Positions 1-7,585 are shown, numbered from the stretch's first letter. The stretch is 30,817 bases of DNA from Planctomycetales bacterium (GCA_025997475.1 BNUQ01000022.1:1-30817); one strand, 5' to 3'. Notes: generated by a model from the sequence alone, not told the origin. Made by a program: numbers and translations.

Positions 1-1
1 G

Positions 2-36
2 AATTGTTAATTGTTAATTGTTAATTGTTAATTGTT
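2..36. repeat. AATTGTT heptamer tandem repeat
   Basis: Five perfect head-to-tail copies of the 7-bp unit AATTGTT. Similar arrays recur at 5851-5871 (three copies) and 6418-6452 (five copies), all between genes. No function can be read from the sequence. Confidence 0.85.
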
Positions 37-67
37 TTTTCACCGCCCGCCGCCCGCCGCTCACTAC

Positions 68-95
68 TTGCGGCGTTGTCCGCCGCCGCTACAAT
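68..95 (+). promoter_or_regulatory. Candidate sigma70-type promoter for rplS
   Basis: A TTGCGG -35-like hexamer at 68-73 and a TACAAT -10-like hexamer at 90-95 are 16 bp apart, about 56 bp upstream of the rplS start. Both match consensus at four or five of six positions. The call rests on sequence pattern only. Confidence 0.45.
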
Positions 96-151
96 GTTGC
101 GTTTTCGTCGTCGTCCCGCCCGCTAAAAACCAGAGTTAGAAAGGAGCGCGT

Positions 152-520
152 ATGAGCCATCCGTTAATTCAAGAATTAGACCGCACGCATTTGCTTGACC
201 GGAGCAACGATAAGTTTCGGGTCGGCGACACGGTTGACGTTTATTGCCGCATCGTCGAAGGCGAGAAAGAACGCACGCAGGTTTTCAGCGGCGTGGTTAT
301 CGCGCGCAAGGGCTCCGGCATCAACGAAGCGTTCACGGTGCGCCATTTAATCGCCGGCGAAGGCGTCGAGCGGATTTTCCCGTTGCACAGTCCGCGCGTC
401 GAAAAAATCGTCGCCAAACGGCACGGTCGCGTCAAACGCGCCAAATTGTATTACTTGCGCCACCGCGTCGGCAAAGCGACGCGCCTCCGCGAAATCGAAA
501 GCAAAGACACCGCCGCATAA
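152..520 (+). CDS. rplS: 50S ribosomal protein L19
   Basis: Ribosomal protein L19, a structural component of the large subunit at the 30S-50S interface. The 122-residue product has the normal family length and shows the family signature: [19 protein letters not shown] near the N terminus, then [37 protein letters not shown] and [11 protein letters not shown] near the C terminus. The start at 152 follows an AAAGGAG Shine-Dalgarno at good spacing. A candidate promoter lies at 68-95 and a strong intrinsic terminator at 599-628, so the gene looks monocistronic. The usual upstream partners (rpsP, rimM, trmD) are not next to it in this window. Confidence 0.97.
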   Translation: MSHPLIQELDRTHLLDRSNDKFRVGDTVDVYCRIVEGEKERTQVFSGVVIARKGSGINEAFTVRHLIAGEGVERIFPLHSPRVEKIVAKRHGRVKRAKLYYLRHRVGKATRLREIESKDTAA

Positions 521-598
521 TGAAAGTTAAGCGTTGAAATTTTCGCCTCCGCCATCTATCTCAATACTCAATTTTTAACTTTCAACGCCACACTTTTC

Positions 599-628
599 AA
601 AAGGCGCGCTCGCCGGCGCGCCTTTTTT
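599..628 (+). terminator. Intrinsic terminator after rplS
   Basis: An 11-bp perfect stem (599-609 with 616-626), very GC-rich in its middle, with a 6-nt loop, followed by a run of T to 628. It sits 79 bp after the rplS stop. Confidence 0.9.
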
Positions 629-695
629 AATGGATTTTTTTCGGCGCAACAGCCGATACACCGAAGATATGAATGATAATTGGGGGGATAAAAAA

Positions 696-1418
696 ATGAG
701 GCGATATTTTCTCGGTTGGGGATTGGCGGCGGCGGGCGTTTGCGGGTGCGCGTCGAGCGAAAGTTTGGCGATGCGTCCGACGACGAGTGCCGAGGGCTGG
801 CAGGGTAACGCTTTTTATCGCAACGGTCTTGTCGCGTCGGAAGAATTCGCCACCGGCGCGCGCGGTTACGCCATCGACGTGTGGCGTTTTTACGACAACC
901 ACGGGCGGCTTTACACCGAAGAGCGCGACACCACCGGCGACGGACAGCGCGACCTCTATCGCAGTTTCAACAAAGACGGCACGCTCGCGTGGCAAAAAGA
1001 AGACACCGACGGCGACGGTATCTACGACCGCGTCGTCAATTACAAAAAAGACCGCGACGACGTCATTGTCGCGGCGCGTCCGACGGACGCCGAACAGGCC
1101 GCCGCGCAACCTCGCCGTGAGCGGCGCCGCGCAAAGCCGGCAGAGCCGGCGGTAACTGCCGCCGCCCCCGCCGCGCCGACCATCAACGAAATCCCGGAAA
1201 CCGCGCCTTTCGCCGAGCCGTTGAATCCGCCGCCGCCGCGTAATGTTACGCCCGTTGCTTCGTCCAATACTTCAACCGCCGAGCAACCCGCCTCGCGGGA
1301 AAATTGGATTAAGCCGATTACATTGCCGAAACCGAGTAGCGCCGACAGCACGAACGCCGCGACGCGCGTGGTGCCGGGTCCGATTTTTCACCATCCCTCC
1401 GACGACCTCGGCGATTGA
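696..1418 (+). CDS. Predicted lipoprotein with acidic DxDGDG repeats
   Basis: A 240-residue protein not recognised as a named family. The start at 696 is preferred over an upstream ATG at 630 because it gives a lipoprotein signal peptide (MRRYF, hydrophobic core, VCGC lipobox with Cys18) and follows a G-rich stretch. The mature part carries a repeated unit around residues 60-125: NHGRLYTEERDTTGDGQRD, then KDGTLAWQKEDTDGDGIYD. These DxDGDGxxD loops resemble calcium-binding loops of the dockerin/thrombospondin-3 type. The C-terminal half (from about residue 135) is rich in Pro, Ala and Arg and probably disordered. Likely an envelope protein anchored by lipid; function unknown. It starts about 70 bp after the rplS terminator. 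Confidence 0.75.
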   Translation: MRRYFLGWGLAAAGVCGCASSESLAMRPTTSAEGWQGNAFYRNGLVASEEFATGARGYAIDVWRFYDNHGRLYTEERDTTGDGQRDLYRSFNKDGTLAWQKEDTDGDGIYDRVVNYKKDRDDVIVAARPTDAEQAAAQPRRERRRAKPAEPAVTAAAPAAPTINEIPETAPFAEPLNPPPPRNVTPVASSNTSTAEQPASRENWIKPITLPKPSSADSTNAATRVVPGPIFHHPSDDLGD

Positions 1419-1729
1419 TGCGAGCGGTTCGGCAATCATCAGTAATCAGAAATTTGTCCACGAATTTTCACGAATTAGACGAATTAGACGAATTAACACG
1501 AATTTAAGAGCAAGAGATTTCTCACAGAGCCACAGAGGCACGGAGAGAGAAGAGAGAAAAAGATGAGAGTAATTATTCGTTTTTTTCTCTGTTGGAACTC
1601 TGTGTCTCTGTGCCTCTGTGAGAGGCAAAATTTGGAAAGCACACTAACCTTCGCTTCGCTCGGTTTCGTGAAAATTGGCTTAATTCGTGCTAATTCGTGG
1701 ACAAGTTCTCTTTGCTTTAATGTGAGAAA
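1419..1729. repeat. Long nested palindromic intergenic repeat
   Basis: This 311-bp gap holds no convincing gene. Outer inverted arms at 1454-1477 and 1681-1704 match at 22 of 24 positions (TTGTCCACGAATT type). Inner arms at about 1521-1547 and 1603-1622 are built from CACAGAG words. A stretch at 1634-1669 (GAAAGCACACTAACC then TTCGCTTCGCTCGG) recurs with a few changes at 15520-15556. It looks like a MITE or other non-coding repeat. Confidence 0.75.
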
Positions 1730-2335
1730 ATGGCGACGATACGGGCGGTGATTTTTGATTTGGGGCGCGTGCTGGTAACGATTGACCCGTCGCGCGCCGC
1801 CGCGCGGTTTCCGCAGTTGCGGCTTGACGAAATCATCAAATTTTCCGCCGCCGATGACCCGCAATTTCAGGCGTTTAATCGCGGCGAAATCACGCCGGAA
1901 AAATTTCACGTCGCGCTGGGCGAAAAATTCGGCGTGGCGTTGTCGTTCGCCGAAGTTCACGCCGCGTGGACGGGAATTTTTTCGCCGATGCCCGGTATGC
2001 GCGAATTAGTCGGCGAACTCCGCGCCGCCGGTCAAGTAAAACTCGGCTTGTTGTCGGACACCGACCCGTGGCACTGGGAATTTATCGGGCGCGAATTTCC
2101 GTGGATAAAAGAAACTTTTTTGCGCCCGACGTTAAGTTTCCAAATCGGCGTCCTGAAACCGGCGGCGGCGGCGTTTTTACGTGCCGCCGCCAACGTTGAC
2201 GAACCGCCGGAAAATTGCCTGTTTATCGACGACCGCGCCGACAACGTGGCGGGCGCGCGCGCGGTCGGTATGTCCGCCGTTCAATTCCGCGACGCGGCGA
2301 CGCTCCGCCGTGAATTGCCATTGAAAATGCTTTGA
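1730..2335 (+). CDS. HAD-superfamily hydrolase (subfamily IA, YihX-like)
   Basis: A 201-residue phosphatase of the haloacid dehalogenase superfamily. Motif I is VIFDLGRVLV with the nucleophile Asp10; the usual second Asp is replaced by Gly12 (DxG), as in the YihX glucose-1-phosphate phosphatase group. Motif II is LLSDTD near residue 107, motif III the Lys in VLKPA near residue 142, and motif IV LFIDDRADNVAGA near residue 165. The helical cap lies between residues 15 and 90. The substrate cannot be deduced, though small sugar phosphates are usual in this branch. The ATG at 1730 follows AT-rich repeat DNA with only a weak Shine-Dalgarno. A shared bidirectional terminator follows. Confidence 0.85.
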   Translation: MATIRAVIFDLGRVLVTIDPSRAAARFPQLRLDEIIKFSAADDPQFQAFNRGEITPEKFHVALGEKFGVALSFAEVHAAWTGIFSPMPGMRELVGELRAAGQVKLGLLSDTDPWHWEFIGREFPWIKETFLRPTLSFQIGVLKPAAAAFLRAAANVDEPPENCLFIDDRADNVAGARAVGMSAVQFRDAATLRRELPLKML

Positions 2336-2438
2336 GGTCGGCGTGAATAACCTTTCGCCAAATTATGGTGCCGATAATTTGAGAAGCAAACTCCACAATT
2401 TTTAACTTGTAACTCGTAATTAGAGCGATTACCCAAAA

Positions 2439-2473
2439 AAAACGGGCAACCTAATCACTGGGTTGCCCGTTTT
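2439..2473. terminator. Bidirectional intrinsic terminator
   Basis: A perfect 13-bp stem (2439-2451 with 2461-2473, core CGGGCAACC) with a 9-nt loop. It has T runs on both strands and lies between the converging HAD and redoxin genes. Confidence 0.9.
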
Positions 2474-2500
2474 AATCTCTTAACTTTAACTGCTTTATGT

Positions 2501-2785
2501 TTAACTTGCGACCGCCGTCGTCGCGACCGGCGACGGACAATTTCTCAGAATTTTCATCGCGTTCGGGTAATCGGTGATTTGGTCGCCGACTTTGATGAGC
2601 GGCATCGTGTCCAACTGCGTGTGCGCCGCCATAACTTCGACCGAGTTGTCGTTGCGCCAGTTGTCGTGGTGCGCGACGTGATACGCCAAGGTGTGCTCGA
2701 CGTAATCAAACCCTAAACGCCGCAGTTTGTCCTTTGCCGCTTCGCATTTGCCGCAACCCTTTTTTCCATACACGTGCACAGTCAT
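2501..2785 (-). CDS. NrdH-like glutaredoxin/thioredoxin-fold redoxin
   Basis: A 94-residue thioredoxin-fold protein. The active-site motif is GCGKCEAAK near the N terminus (CxxC with Gly-Lys between), followed by the TMP cis-proline near residue 67. The start at 2785 has an AAGGAG Shine-Dalgarno; an upstream in-frame ATG at 2947 would run through the regulatory region and is rejected. A central YHVAHHDNWRNDNSVEVMAAHT stretch resembles small redoxins found with ribonucleotide reductase genes (recollection of family, not searched). Two NrdR-like boxes 101-146 bp upstream of the start support a role as electron donor for ribonucleotide reductase. purE lies upstream on the same strand, but the 204-bp gap with its own boxes suggests separate transcription. 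Confidence 0.8.
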   Translation of the reverse strand: MTVHVYGKKGCGKCEAAKDKLRRLGFDYVEHTLAYHVAHHDNWRNDNSVEVMAAHTQLDTMPLIKVGDQITDYPNAMKILRNCPSPVATTAVAS

Positions 2786-2885
2786 TGCTTTCTCCTTCGT
2801 TAGATAAATACGCTCGCGGGTCAACCCGCAACGGGGCGCGGAATTTATACTTTTATCGGACAACTGCAAGCGAAAATTTGCAAAA

Positions 2886-2931
2886 ACACAAGATATGCTC
2901 GCGGTTAAAGTTGTAACACTATATCTTGTGC
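2886..2931 (-). promoter_or_regulatory. Paired NrdR-type operator boxes
   Basis: The site at 2916-2931 (ACACTATATCTTGTGC) matches the published NrdR box pattern acaCwAtATaTwGtgt at 14 of 16 positions. A second, weaker site starts 30 bp away at 2886 (ACACAAGATAT...), close to three helical turns, which is the usual spacing of NrdR box pairs. The two halves also form a perfect 10-bp inverted repeat (2887-2896 with 2921-2930). The sites lie upstream of the NrdH-like redoxin. Confidence 0.65.
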
Positions 2932-2989
2932 GCACTTGCGCCGACAAGCGCGGAAAAGATTTATTTTTGCGCCCGTTTTTTCCGTGTTT

Positions 2990-3493
2990 TCAGCGGTTTA
3001 AGCCTATTTTTTGGCGCAACAAGGCGTCTTTATCGACGACGGATTGATGCATTTTTTCGCGGTGGGCGCGGAGTTTGGCGGCGAGCGCGTCGTCGCCGAC
3101 GGCGAGGATTTGGACGGCTAACAGCGCGGCGTTTATCGCGCCGCCGACGGCGACCGTGGCGACCGGAATCCCCGCCGGCATCTGCACCATCGACAATAAA
3201 CTGTCGAAGCCCGACAACGCCGTGCCGCCAATCGGCAGACCGATGACCGGCAAAATCGTGAAACCGGCGACGACGCCCGCGAGGTGCGCCGCGCCGCCGG
3301 CGGCGGCGATAAGCACGCCGAGGTCGCGCTCCGGCGCGGTGGTCGCCCATTCCTTGACGATTTCCGGCGTGCGGTGCGCGCTCGCGACTTTGGCTTCAAA
3401 GGGAACGCCAAACTCGCGCAAGGTGATAATCACGCTTTCGACTTGCGGAAAATCCGAATAACTGCCCATTAAAACGCCGACGCCGTTACGCAT
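2990..3493 (-). CDS. purE: N5-carboxyaminoimidazole ribonucleotide mutase (PurE class I)
   Basis: Converts N5-carboxyaminoimidazole ribonucleotide to CAIR in de novo purine synthesis. The 167-residue product is of normal length with all family signatures: LMGSYSD near residue 10, SAHRTPE with the catalytic His40, AAGGAAHLAGV near residue 70 and PVIGLPI near residue 85. The start at 3493 follows a strong AGGAGG Shine-Dalgarno; the ATG at 3511 is less likely. No purK is adjacent; purM is at 23 kb on the other strand. Confidence 0.95.
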   Translation of the reverse strand: MRNGVGVLMGSYSDFPQVESVIITLREFGVPFEAKVASAHRTPEIVKEWATTAPERDLGVLIAAAGGAAHLAGVVAGFTILPVIGLPIGGTALSGFDSLLSMVQMPAGIPVATVAVGGAINAALLAVQILAVGDDALAAKLRAHREKMHQSVVDKDALLRQKIGLNR

Positions 3494-3526
3494 AGTTTTT
3501 CCTCCTGACAATAAGCGCCTAGAAAT

Positions 3527-3795
3527 TGTTGTGTTGGCGAGGATTTTTTCATCATTGGCGGCAAGATTTCACTTGATTGGACTTGGCTTTCCCTTGACGG
3601 CGCGATGACCAAAGCACCGCTCGACGGGAAAAAGAATGGACGCAATCCGACCGCTCGCGGTAAGTTAGGCGTCAAGCGCAGTGGGTTGACCGCTGGCAAC
3701 GGCTTGCCGATAGGTCTTGTGGTTGACGGCGCGTGCCGGCACGATAGTAAATTAGCGGTCGCGACGTTAGTCGGTTCGTTTCATTCCGCGATTTC
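3527..3795 (+). pseudogene. IS5-family transposase remnant
   Basis: A reading frame with no own start encodes WTWLSLDGAMTKAPLDG, KKNGRNPTARGKLGVKRS, then GLPIGLVVDGACRHDSK. This is the central catalytic-core region of an IS5-type DDE transposase (the DGAMTKAPLGG...GANRHD stretch). Only about 90 residues remain. The N terminus is missing behind a stop just upstream, and similarity ends near 3795, before the pseudopilin gene. No flanking terminal repeats were seen. It occupies most of the gap between purE and the pseudopilin gene. Confidence 0.75.
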
Positions 3796-3815
3796 GTATT
3801 TTTGCCGAAAATTTC

Positions 3816-4319
3816 TTATTCGCTTTGGCGTTCATAGACCCATTCGGTTTCTTTGGTCGCATCGCCGCCAGACGAATAGACATAGACGCCGCTCGGCTGG
3901 TATTTTGCTTTAGTTAACTTTGAATCATCTGTCGGCACCTTGCCGTCAAAGTCGGCTTGTGAAATTTCTGGGTTAGGAATTATTACCTGATACAACTCTC
4001 CCCACGGGTCGCGTAGTCCTCCGTTCGCGTCGGCTTGCGACTGGTGCGCAAAACCGCCCTCTTTATCCAATTGGTCAACTAATTTTTTCGATATGTGAAC
4101 GGTGGCGGAAAGGACGCTCGCGTCGCTTTCTTGCGGATAAACCCCGTATTTGAATTTGAACTTTTCGAGCGCGTTGTAGAAAGAATGAATATCGTCGAGG
4201 GCTTGGTTGCGTTTCGCGACTTTACGGAGATAGCCGACACTCGACATTACCAACCCCGCGATGACCACAATCACCGCCACCACAATCAGCAGTTCGATCA
4301 GCGTAAAATGACGTTTCAT
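3816..4319 (-). CDS. Type II secretion/type IV pilin-like pseudopilin
   Basis: A 167-residue protein with a class III prepilin signal: a short basic leader MKRH, then FTLIELLIVVAVIVVIAGLVM with Glu5 of the mature protein. The residue before the cleavage site is His rather than the usual Gly. The C-terminal domain has a GspG-like layout (NALEKFKFKYGVYPQ, then LRDPWGELYQV), suggesting a major-pseudopilin-type subunit of a secretion or surface-fibre machine in the inner membrane/periplasm. A GGAGAG Shine-Dalgarno precedes the start. No other secretion genes are adjacent; the ExeA-like ATPase at 17 kb is the only possible relative in the window. It is 35 bp upstream of nothing on the plus strand and follows the phosphomannomutase gene at 35 bp on the minus strand. 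Confidence 0.85.
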   Translation of the reverse strand: MKRHFTLIELLIVVAVIVVIAGLVMSSVGYLRKVAKRNQALDDIHSFYNALEKFKFKYGVYPQESDASVLSATVHISKKLVDQLDKEGGFAHQSQADANGGLRDPWGELYQVIIPNPEISQADFDGKVPTDDSKLTKAKYQPSGVYVYSSGGDATKETEWVYERQSE

Positions 4320-4354
4320 TTGCCCTCTCCGATTAAAAAATTAAAAACGAAATC

Positions 4355-5701
4355 CTACCCAAAAATCAATTTCTCGACTTCCTGTTGTTTTTCGTCGCGC
4401 CGGGCGGCGGTGGCGGCTTCCAAATTTAAGCGCAACATCGGCTCGGTGTTCGACGCGCGCAAATTAAACCACCAATCGGGAAAATTCACCGTCAAGCCGT
4501 CAAGACGCGAAATTTCCGCGCCCCCTTCATCGACGAAATGTTGTTCGACGCCCGCCAATTTTTCCTGCGGATTATTCACCGTAAAATTGATTTCGCCGGT
4601 CGCCGCGTAACGCTGTAACGGCGCGACGAGCGCGGACAATTTTTTCTGCGGACTGCGGCTGACGGCGCGGAGCAGAGCCAACATCGCCAGTTCCGCGTTG
4701 TCGGCGCAGAACAATTCGCGGAAATAAAAATGTCCCGACAATTCGCCGGCAAATTCCGCGTTTTCGTCGCGCATCAGTTGCTTGATAAACGAATGGCCGA
4801 CGCGGCTGACGACCGGTCGCCCGCCGAGCGCGGCGATTTCTTCGGCGACGACGCGCGACGAGCGCAGGTCGTAAATTATCGCCGCGCCGGGGCAACGTCG
4901 CAACGCCTCGCGCGCCAAAATCGCCGTAATCAGGTCGCCGGAAATAATTTTGCCGGTCTCATCGACGAACACCGCGCGGTCGCCGTCGCCGTCGAACGCC
5001 ACGCCGATATCGGCGCGGGTCGCCGACACTTTCGCGCATAAATCCCGCAAATTACGCGCTTCCAACGGATTCGGTTCGTGATGGGGAAAATTGCCGTCCG
5101 GCTCAAAATACAACGGCAATAATTCGCAGGGCAACTTGGCGAACAGTGGCGGCAAAAATTCGCCCATCACGCCGTTGCCGGCGTCAACGACGACCGTCAG
5201 CGGCGCGATGCTGTCGATGTAGCGCGTCAACATCGCCAAATAATCCGCGGCAATGTCTTTCGCCGCCACGGCGCCGGCTTGCGCGGCGGGCGTGGGGTCG
5301 GCGGCGAGAACGTTTTGTTCGAGGGCTTCCAAGTCGGTCGCGCCCACCGGCGCGGCTTGGGCGCGGCAGATTTTCAGCCCGTTATAGTTGCCCGGATTGT
5401 GGCTGGCGGTTACTTGAAAACCGGCGTCGGTTTTCAGCGCCGTCGTCGCGTAATACAACATCGGCGTGCTGACTTGTCCGATTTCGGTAACGGCGACGCC
5501 GGCGGCGAGCAACCCTTTGACGAGCGCGTCGGCGAGTTGCGGACTGCTGACGCGCGCGTCGTATCCGACGACGACGCGGCGTTGCGGCGCGCCGACGCCG
5601 AACAGCGTTTTCGCCGCCGCCATCCCGATTTTATGAAAGACATTTTCGTTGACTTCGTTAGGATACGTCCCGCGAATGTCATACGCCTTGAAAATACTCA
5701 T
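4355..5701 (-). CDS. manB: Phosphomannomutase/phosphoglucomutase
   Basis: A 448-residue alpha-D-phosphohexomutase that interconverts hexose 1- and 6-phosphates (mannose and/or glucose), feeding nucleotide-sugar synthesis. Visible motifs are KAYDIRGTYP at residues 5-14, the phosphoserine loop TASHNPGNYNG with Ser100, the metal-binding loop FDGDGDR (Asp237, 239, 241), the substrate loop GELSGHFYFRE near residue 320, and the phosphate-binding RASNTEPMLRLNLE near the C terminus. The start at 5701 has a GGAGG Shine-Dalgarno; an in-frame ATG at 5767 lacks one. The pseudopilin gene follows on the same strand at 35 bp. It could supply glucose-1-phosphate for the CDP-sugar genes at 26-30 kb, but that link is inference. 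Confidence 0.93.
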   Translation of the reverse strand: MSIFKAYDIRGTYPNEVNENVFHKIGMAAAKTLFGVGAPQRRVVVGYDARVSSPQLADALVKGLLAAGVAVTEIGQVSTPMLYYATTALKTDAGFQVTASHNPGNYNGLKICRAQAAPVGATDLEALEQNVLAADPTPAAQAGAVAAKDIAADYLAMLTRYIDSIAPLTVVVDAGNGVMGEFLPPLFAKLPCELLPLYFEPDGNFPHHEPNPLEARNLRDLCAKVSATRADIGVAFDGDGDRAVFVDETGKIISGDLITAILAREALRRCPGAAIIYDLRSSRVVAEEIAALGGRPVVSRVGHSFIKQLMRDENAEFAGELSGHFYFRELFCADNAELAMLALLRAVSRSPQKKLSALVAPLQRYAATGEINFTVNNPQEKLAGVEQHFVDEGGAEISRLDGLTVNFPDWWFNLRASNTEPMLRLNLEAATAARRDEKQQEVEKLIFG

Positions 5702-5767
5702 CGGCAAAATCCTCCGCGACCAAAGACGGCGCATTATCCGAGCGGCGCGGCAAAGAGCAAATAACAA

Positions 5768-5878
5768 TTAACAATTAAAAATTAACGATTGAGGATTTGA
5801 TGGTCAAAATTTCGCGGAGCGATTTTTAATCGTCAAACTCCACCATTGTTAATTGTTAATTGTTAATTGTTAATTTCG
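5768..5878. repeat. AT-rich palindromic repeat with TCAAACTCCACC core
   Basis: AT-rich arms (AACAATTAAAAATTAA type) flank a GATTGA/ATCGTC hairpin and the 12-bp core TCAAACTCCACC at 5833-5844. The core occurs intact or nearly so in seven intergenic regions of this window. The right arm runs into three AATTGTT heptamers. Confidence 0.75.
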
Positions 5879-5909
5879 TTCCGCTTTGACTAACCGGAGA
5901 ATTGGGAAA

Positions 5910-6386
5910 ATGCTTCGCCCCGCCACCGACGATGACGCCGCCGCGTTCGCGGCGATTTACAATCACTATATTCTCAACACGGCGGTTACGTTTGAAGAAG
6001 CGCCGGTTGACGCGGCGATAATGGCGGCGCGGCGGCGCGAAGCGGCAGGACTGCCGTGGCTGACGCTCGAAGTCGGCGGGGAAATTATCGGCTACGCCTA
6101 CGGACATCCGTTTCATCAACGCTCGGCGTATCGCTTCACGGTCGAAAACGCGATTTACCTGCGCTCGGATTGCGCGCGGCGCGGTTACGGGAGTGAATTA
6201 TTGCGCGGCTGGTTAGCGGCGCTACCGCCGGAGATTCACGCGGTAATTGCTTGTTTGGGTCTGCCGAATCCCGCGAGCGCCCGTTTGCACGAAAAATTCG
6301 GCTTCCAAAAAACCGGCTATTTTCCGGCGGTCGGCTACAAATTCGGCGCGTGGCAGGATGTCGGCTATTGGCAGTTGACGCGGTAG
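5910..6386 (+). CDS. GNAT N-acetyltransferase, phosphinothricin acetyltransferase-like
   Basis: A 158-residue acetyl-CoA-dependent acetyltransferase. The N terminus RPATDDDAAAFAAIYNHYILNTAVTFEE is the typical opening of the Pat/YncA group, which acylates small amino-acid analogues such as phosphinothricin or methionine sulfoximine. The acetyl-CoA loop is RRGYGSELLRG near residue 93, and the C-terminal VGYKFGAWQDVGYWQ is also group-typical. The start at 5910 (just after GGGAAA) fits the family start; a TTG at 5886 in frame is less likely. The gene stands alone between repeat arrays and converges with the ATPase cluster. The true substrate is unknown. Confidence 0.88.
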   Translation: MLRPATDDDAAAFAAIYNHYILNTAVTFEEAPVDAAIMAARRREAAGLPWLTLEVGGEIIGYAYGHPFHQRSAYRFTVENAIYLRSDCARRGYGSELLRGWLAALPPEIHAVIACLGLPNPASARLHEKFGFQKTGYFPAVGYKFGAWQDVGYWQLTR

Positions 6387-6417
6387 GGCGCGGTTCAATT
6401 GTTAATTGTGCATTGTT

Positions 6418-6452
6418 AATTGTTAATTGTTAATTGTTAATTGTTAATTGTT
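6418..6452. repeat. AATTGTT heptamer tandem repeat
   Basis: Five perfect AATTGTT units, with degenerate ones upstream from 6397. They lie between the convergent GNAT and ATPase c-subunit genes. No terminator-like GC-rich hairpin is visible here. Confidence 0.85.
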
Positions 6453-6458
6453 AATTGG

Positions 6459-7475
6459 TTAGTTCGCCGACATCAATAGCAGGGAAATCACGAAGGCGTA
6501 AATCGCGCAGGACTGGGAAACGCCGACGCCGACGAAATAAACGTTGTTCAGTTTGCCCGATATTTGCGGCGCCCGCGCCAACGCCTTGCACAGTTTGCCG
6601 CCGATGTCGCTACTGCCCAAACCGGAGCCAATCGCGCCGAAACCGATGGAAATGCCCATTCCGAGCAACCTGCCGGTGTGCGCGATTTGGTCGCTTAAAT
6701 CCACATAGCGCGAACACTCGCCGCTCTCGACAATCAAAATCAAACTGATGACTAACGCGAACAGCGCCGGCGTTTGCCCGACCGCCTGTCCGACCAACAT
6801 CATCATCGTAATTTTGCCGGATTGTTCGGGACAGCGCGCCATCGCGTCCATCGCGTCGCCGCCGTTCCAGCCGTTGCCCAAACCGGAGCCAATCGCGCCC
6901 AAGCCAATCGCAATGCCCGCGCTGATTAACGCCGCCGCATACGCCCAATTATTCGCCAAACCGCCGTCCGGCGCGTGCAGTCCCATCGTGTATAACAAAA
7001 CCGCCACGACTAACGCGAAAATCGACGGATTGCTGGCGACGGCTTGACTGACCACCATCATCACCGTCAAGCGGCTGGTGTGGCGCGGACAGCGCGCCAT
7101 CGCGATGACGGCTTCTTGTCCGATACGCCCGTTGCCGGAACCGGAACCAATCGCGCCGAAGCCGACCGCGATGCCCGAACCCAACATCGCCGCCGCGCAC
7201 ACCAAACTATTGGCGACCGCCGGCGACAGTTCCTGCACGCCGAAGGTGTATAACAAAATCGCAATCACCAGCGCGAAAATCGACGGATTGCTGGCAATCG
7301 CCTGTCCAATCAACATCGAGCGCAACAGCGAGCCGTTCTGTTGCGGTTGCGTCGCCATCGCGCGCACCGACCCGACGCAGACCTGCCCCAACGCCTCGCC
7401 CGCGCCGAGCGCCCCGAAGCCCATCGCAATCGCCGAGCCGAACAACGCCGCCGAATTGGTCAAAGTTAAATCCAT
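6459..7475 (-). CDS. ATP synthase c subunit, four fused hairpins
   Basis: A 338-residue membrane protein made of four tandem copies of an F-type c subunit (each about 80-90 residues, two helices, eight helices in all). Each copy has a glycine-rich first helix (GFGALGAG or G(F/L)GAIGSG), a polar loop (TQP, RCP, RCP, RAP) and a second helix (GQAIASNPSIFALV, SQAVASNPSIFALV, GQAVGQTPALFALV, GVGVSQSCAIYAFV). Ordinary c subunits are single hairpins. Aligned without gaps to the Na+-type c of Ilyobacter (recalled sequence), the ion-binding Glu65 is Ser, Ser, Gln and Gln in the four copies, and Gln32 is Leu, Asn, Asn and Ser. The only carboxylate deep in a predicted helix is Glu27 of copy 1. AGGGAG precedes the start. 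It follows atpB at 212 bp. Confidence 0.9.
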   Translation of the reverse strand: MDLTLTNSAALFGSAIAMGFGALGAGEALGQVCVGSVRAMATQPQQNGSLLRSMLIGQAIASNPSIFALVIAILLYTFGVQELSPAVANSLVCAAAMLGSGIAVGFGAIGSGSGNGRIGQEAVIAMARCPRHTSRLTVMMVVSQAVASNPSIFALVVAVLLYTMGLHAPDGGLANNWAYAAALISAGIAIGLGAIGSGLGNGWNGGDAMDAMARCPEQSGKITMMMLVGQAVGQTPALFALVISLILIVESGECSRYVDLSDQIAHTGRLLGMGISIGFGAIGSGLGSSDIGGKLCKALARAPQISGKLNNVYFVGVGVSQSCAIYAFVISLLLMSAN

Positions 7476-7585
7476 TGTTTACTCCCTGATGGTGAGTTAA
7501 AGCAATTAAAAATTACAAACTCAGGTTACGCGCGCCAAAAAGTTGTGTAGTCGTTTGATGCAAAAATCGGAACACTAACAACCTG

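Noticed and set aside
6397..6458. Possible CRISPR-like array
   Set aside because: The units are a simple 7-bp tandem repeat without spacers.
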